Positions 6,292 to 7,416 of a DNA stretch of 7,416 nt are shown one piece after another (position 1 is the first letter of the stretch; each line of letters starts with the position of its first letter). The stretch lies in contig PLSZ01000351.1 in NCBI GenBank assembly GCA_003164305.1, forward strand, positions 193 through 7,608, in the 5' to 3' direction. The translations under genes and the position numbers were made by a program. This DNA comes from Acetobacteraceae bacterium. Lineage in GTDB: Bacteria; Pseudomonadota; Alphaproteobacteria; Acetobacterales; Acetobacteraceae. The notes under the pieces are model-generated. The model was not told the origin of the DNA and did not search any database. It saw only the letters and a list, made by a program, of their open reading frames with translations.

Positions 6292-7248
6292 ATGACAACA
6301 ATTTCAATAGCGGCTGAGGCAGCGCAGGAAATCTATCGCCGAATCGCATCGGGAGAGCTTGAGGTTCACGGTATCCTCCTGCGGAATACCTCAGGGAAAA
6401 GATTCACCCACATTCTTCGTGGCATGGAGAACCTGACATCTGGCGCGAGTACCTTGACCGAAGGCGCCTCCCTTGCGCCTCTCCAAGCTGCAATGTCGGT
6501 ACAGCAGTTTTTGGGTGTCGTTTCTATTGCGCAAAATGCTGCGGCGGCCGCAAGTCTAAAACGGATCGAGGCGAAGCTTGAGGAAATTGACCAGCGGCTG
6601 AGCGGTATCGAGGAACGTCTGCGGCGTGTCGAGCGAACGGTAACGCTTGTTCTCGCGGCAACCCGTCAAGCGCCGATAAGCCGCTTGAAAGCGGCGAAGG
6701 GTGCGGCCTTCAACGCCCGCCGTAGCAATGAAACAGCCGCGCTGATCATTGCCACGAAGGACGCGGAACAGGCCGCCAGAGATTTATTGTCGCAAGCCAT
6801 CCATCTTGTGCGCGTTAAGGAGAGTGGTATTCCGGTGGGCCTGCTCGCGCCGCGTGAATTGGCGGACTTGATGCATGGCGCGGCTGAGGCAATGTCAGTA
6901 GCGTCAGCGTTGCATATCTCACTCGGATCGCGCGACATGGCATCGCGACTCATGCACGAGACGGCTGACGCCATCGAGGACGTGCGGAAGACGCTTAGGA
7001 CTTGTCTTAGCGACCCCGAGTTCATGATACGCCGAATCGAAATTGGAATAGCTTCCGACGCGGAAATTTCTGAAGCCGGCGCGGTTCTCCGGCAGGATCA
7101 GCAGTGGACGCGCGGGCGGGCGGTTCTGATCGACTCTGGCCTCTACGGTCCTTCACTTGATCCCGATGAGTTTGCGACCATCGCGCCGCTGGACCGCGAT
7201 GCTTCCTCAGAAATCTCGGTGGTCGCATTCGAGGCTTTAAGCAGATGA
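6292..7248 (+). CDS. Unidentified protein with hydrophobic segment and heptad coiled coil
   Basis: This is a 318-aa protein of no family I can name. In order: an N-terminal helix (1-20), then a short beta-like motif GELEVHGILLRNTSGKRFTHIL (21-42, a pattern of 'GG-x-x-R-x-x-x-G-x-x-x-x-x-L' that I associate with uncharacterised proteins of similar layout); a Gly/Ala-rich, largely uncharged segment (about 58-88, including SVQQFLGVVSIAQNAAAAASL) that could touch or enter a membrane; and a textbook coiled coil (89-121) with core residues L89, I92, L96, I99, L103, I106, L110, V113, V117 and L121 alternating by 3 and 4. The rest (125-318) is mostly helical and Ala-rich, without catalytic motifs. 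There is no signal peptide. It is the last gene of the cassette and starts 2 bases after the YaaW-like gene. No terminator hairpin is evident downstream. Confidence 0.7.
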   Translation: MTTISIAAEAAQEIYRRIASGELEVHGILLRNTSGKRFTHILRGMENLTSGASTLTEGASLAPLQAAMSVQQFLGVVSIAQNAAAAASLKRIEAKLEEIDQRLSGIEERLRRVERTVTLVLAATRQAPISRLKAAKGAAFNARRSNETAALIIATKDAEQAARDLLSQAIHLVRVKESGIPVGLLAPRELADLMHGAAEAMSVASALHISLGSRDMASRLMHETADAIEDVRKTLRTCLSDPEFMIRRIEIGIASDAEISEAGAVLRQDQQWTRGRAVLIDSGLYGPSLDPDEFATIAPLDRDASSEISVVAFEALSR

Positions 7249-7416
7249 ACAGCGGTCATGGGGAATGTCAATAAATTCGCAGTTACCTCGCGGCCCAGCT
7301 TGAATTCAGAGATGTTCTCAAACTCGGTAAAGGCCATGGCGTATTTCGGGTTGAGGGCAACGAAAAGCAGGAGGGCGACAAATAGATCGCCGCCTACCCC
7401 AACCGCTCCCGCGCTT
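7143..7416 (-). CDS. Possible 3' end of an unidentified membrane protein gene (runs off the window)
   Basis: A minus-strand frame is open from the right edge to a TAG at 7143-7145. The part outside the neighbouring gene (7249-7416) reads like protein: DLFVALLLFVALNPKYA, a hydrophobic helix ending in a basic turn, then MAFTEFENISEFKLGREV. The opposite strand there gives an Arg/Pro/Ser-rich sequence typical of a non-coding shadow. The last 35 or so residues run antisense to the coiled-coil gene and look like a shadow, which suggests the true gene was cut at this point or that its original stop was lost. No family is recognised. Treat as tentative. Confidence 0.3.
   Translation of the reverse strand, partial: SAGAVGVGGDLFVALLLFVALNPKYAMAFTEFENISEFKLGREVTANLLTFPMTAVHLLKASNATTEISEEASRSSGAMVANSSGSSEGP

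Noticed and set aside
5286..7275. Short inverted match TTTATTGA near both ends of the accessory cassette (about 5287-5294 and 7268-7275)
   Set aside because: Eight AT-rich bases are expected by chance, and neither extension nor target-site duplication is seen.
7226..7275. TTGACA on the minus strand near 7270 as a promoter
   Set aside because: The hexamer 17 bases downstream is TCATCT, a poor -10, and it would fire into the coiled-coil gene from the wrong side.
7259..7416. A + strand frame from ATG 7259 open to the right edge
   Set aside because: The translation is rich in Arg, Ser, Thr and Pro, as in a shadow, and no ribosome site precedes it.

Overview
The window looks like a piece of a GC-rich proteobacterial chromosome. 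The SUF gene order and protein motifs, together with a TAXI-type binding protein and a carboxypeptidase-G2-like (M20) remnant, suggest an alphaproteobacterium, perhaps Acetobacteraceae. This placement is inferred from gene content and codon style, because no rRNA or other marker gene is present.

Left part (1-3961, + strand): the distal part of a SUF iron-sulfur cluster assembly operon. It runs from the 3' end of sufC through sufD, sufS, a SufU-type scaffold and sufT to a SufA-type carrier. The first four junctions overlap by a few bases, so translation is probably coupled. SufS mobilises sulfur from cysteine. SufU probably accepts it, since no SufE is visible and SufS carries a His where SufU-dependent enzymes have their zinc-ligand His. 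SufC and SufD, with a SufB presumably upstream, form the assembly scaffold. SufT and SufA act in maturation and delivery.

Middle (3962-5281, - strand): first comes an unannotated remnant of the C-terminus of an M20 metallopeptidase. Its zinc-ligand His is replaced and its tail is frameshifted. Next is an intact secreted TAXI-like solute-binding protein, which has no transport genes beside it here.

Right part (5282-7416): base composition drops sharply (24 G/C in the 60 bases 5281-5340) and a well-formed sigma70-like promoter appears. It drives three tightly packed + strand genes: an 87-aa stub matching the N-terminal region of GSU2403-type nucleotidyltransferase-fold proteins, a YaaW/UPF0174-like protein with a long Gly/Ala-rich hydrophobic C-terminus, and a 318-aa protein with a hydrophobic segment followed by a perfect heptad coiled coil. 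The set reads as a horizontally acquired accessory cassette and is the best candidate for an undescribed system. Its function cannot be read from the sequence; a membrane-associated stress or defence role is a hypothesis only. At the right edge a minus-strand frame that looks protein-like runs off the window.
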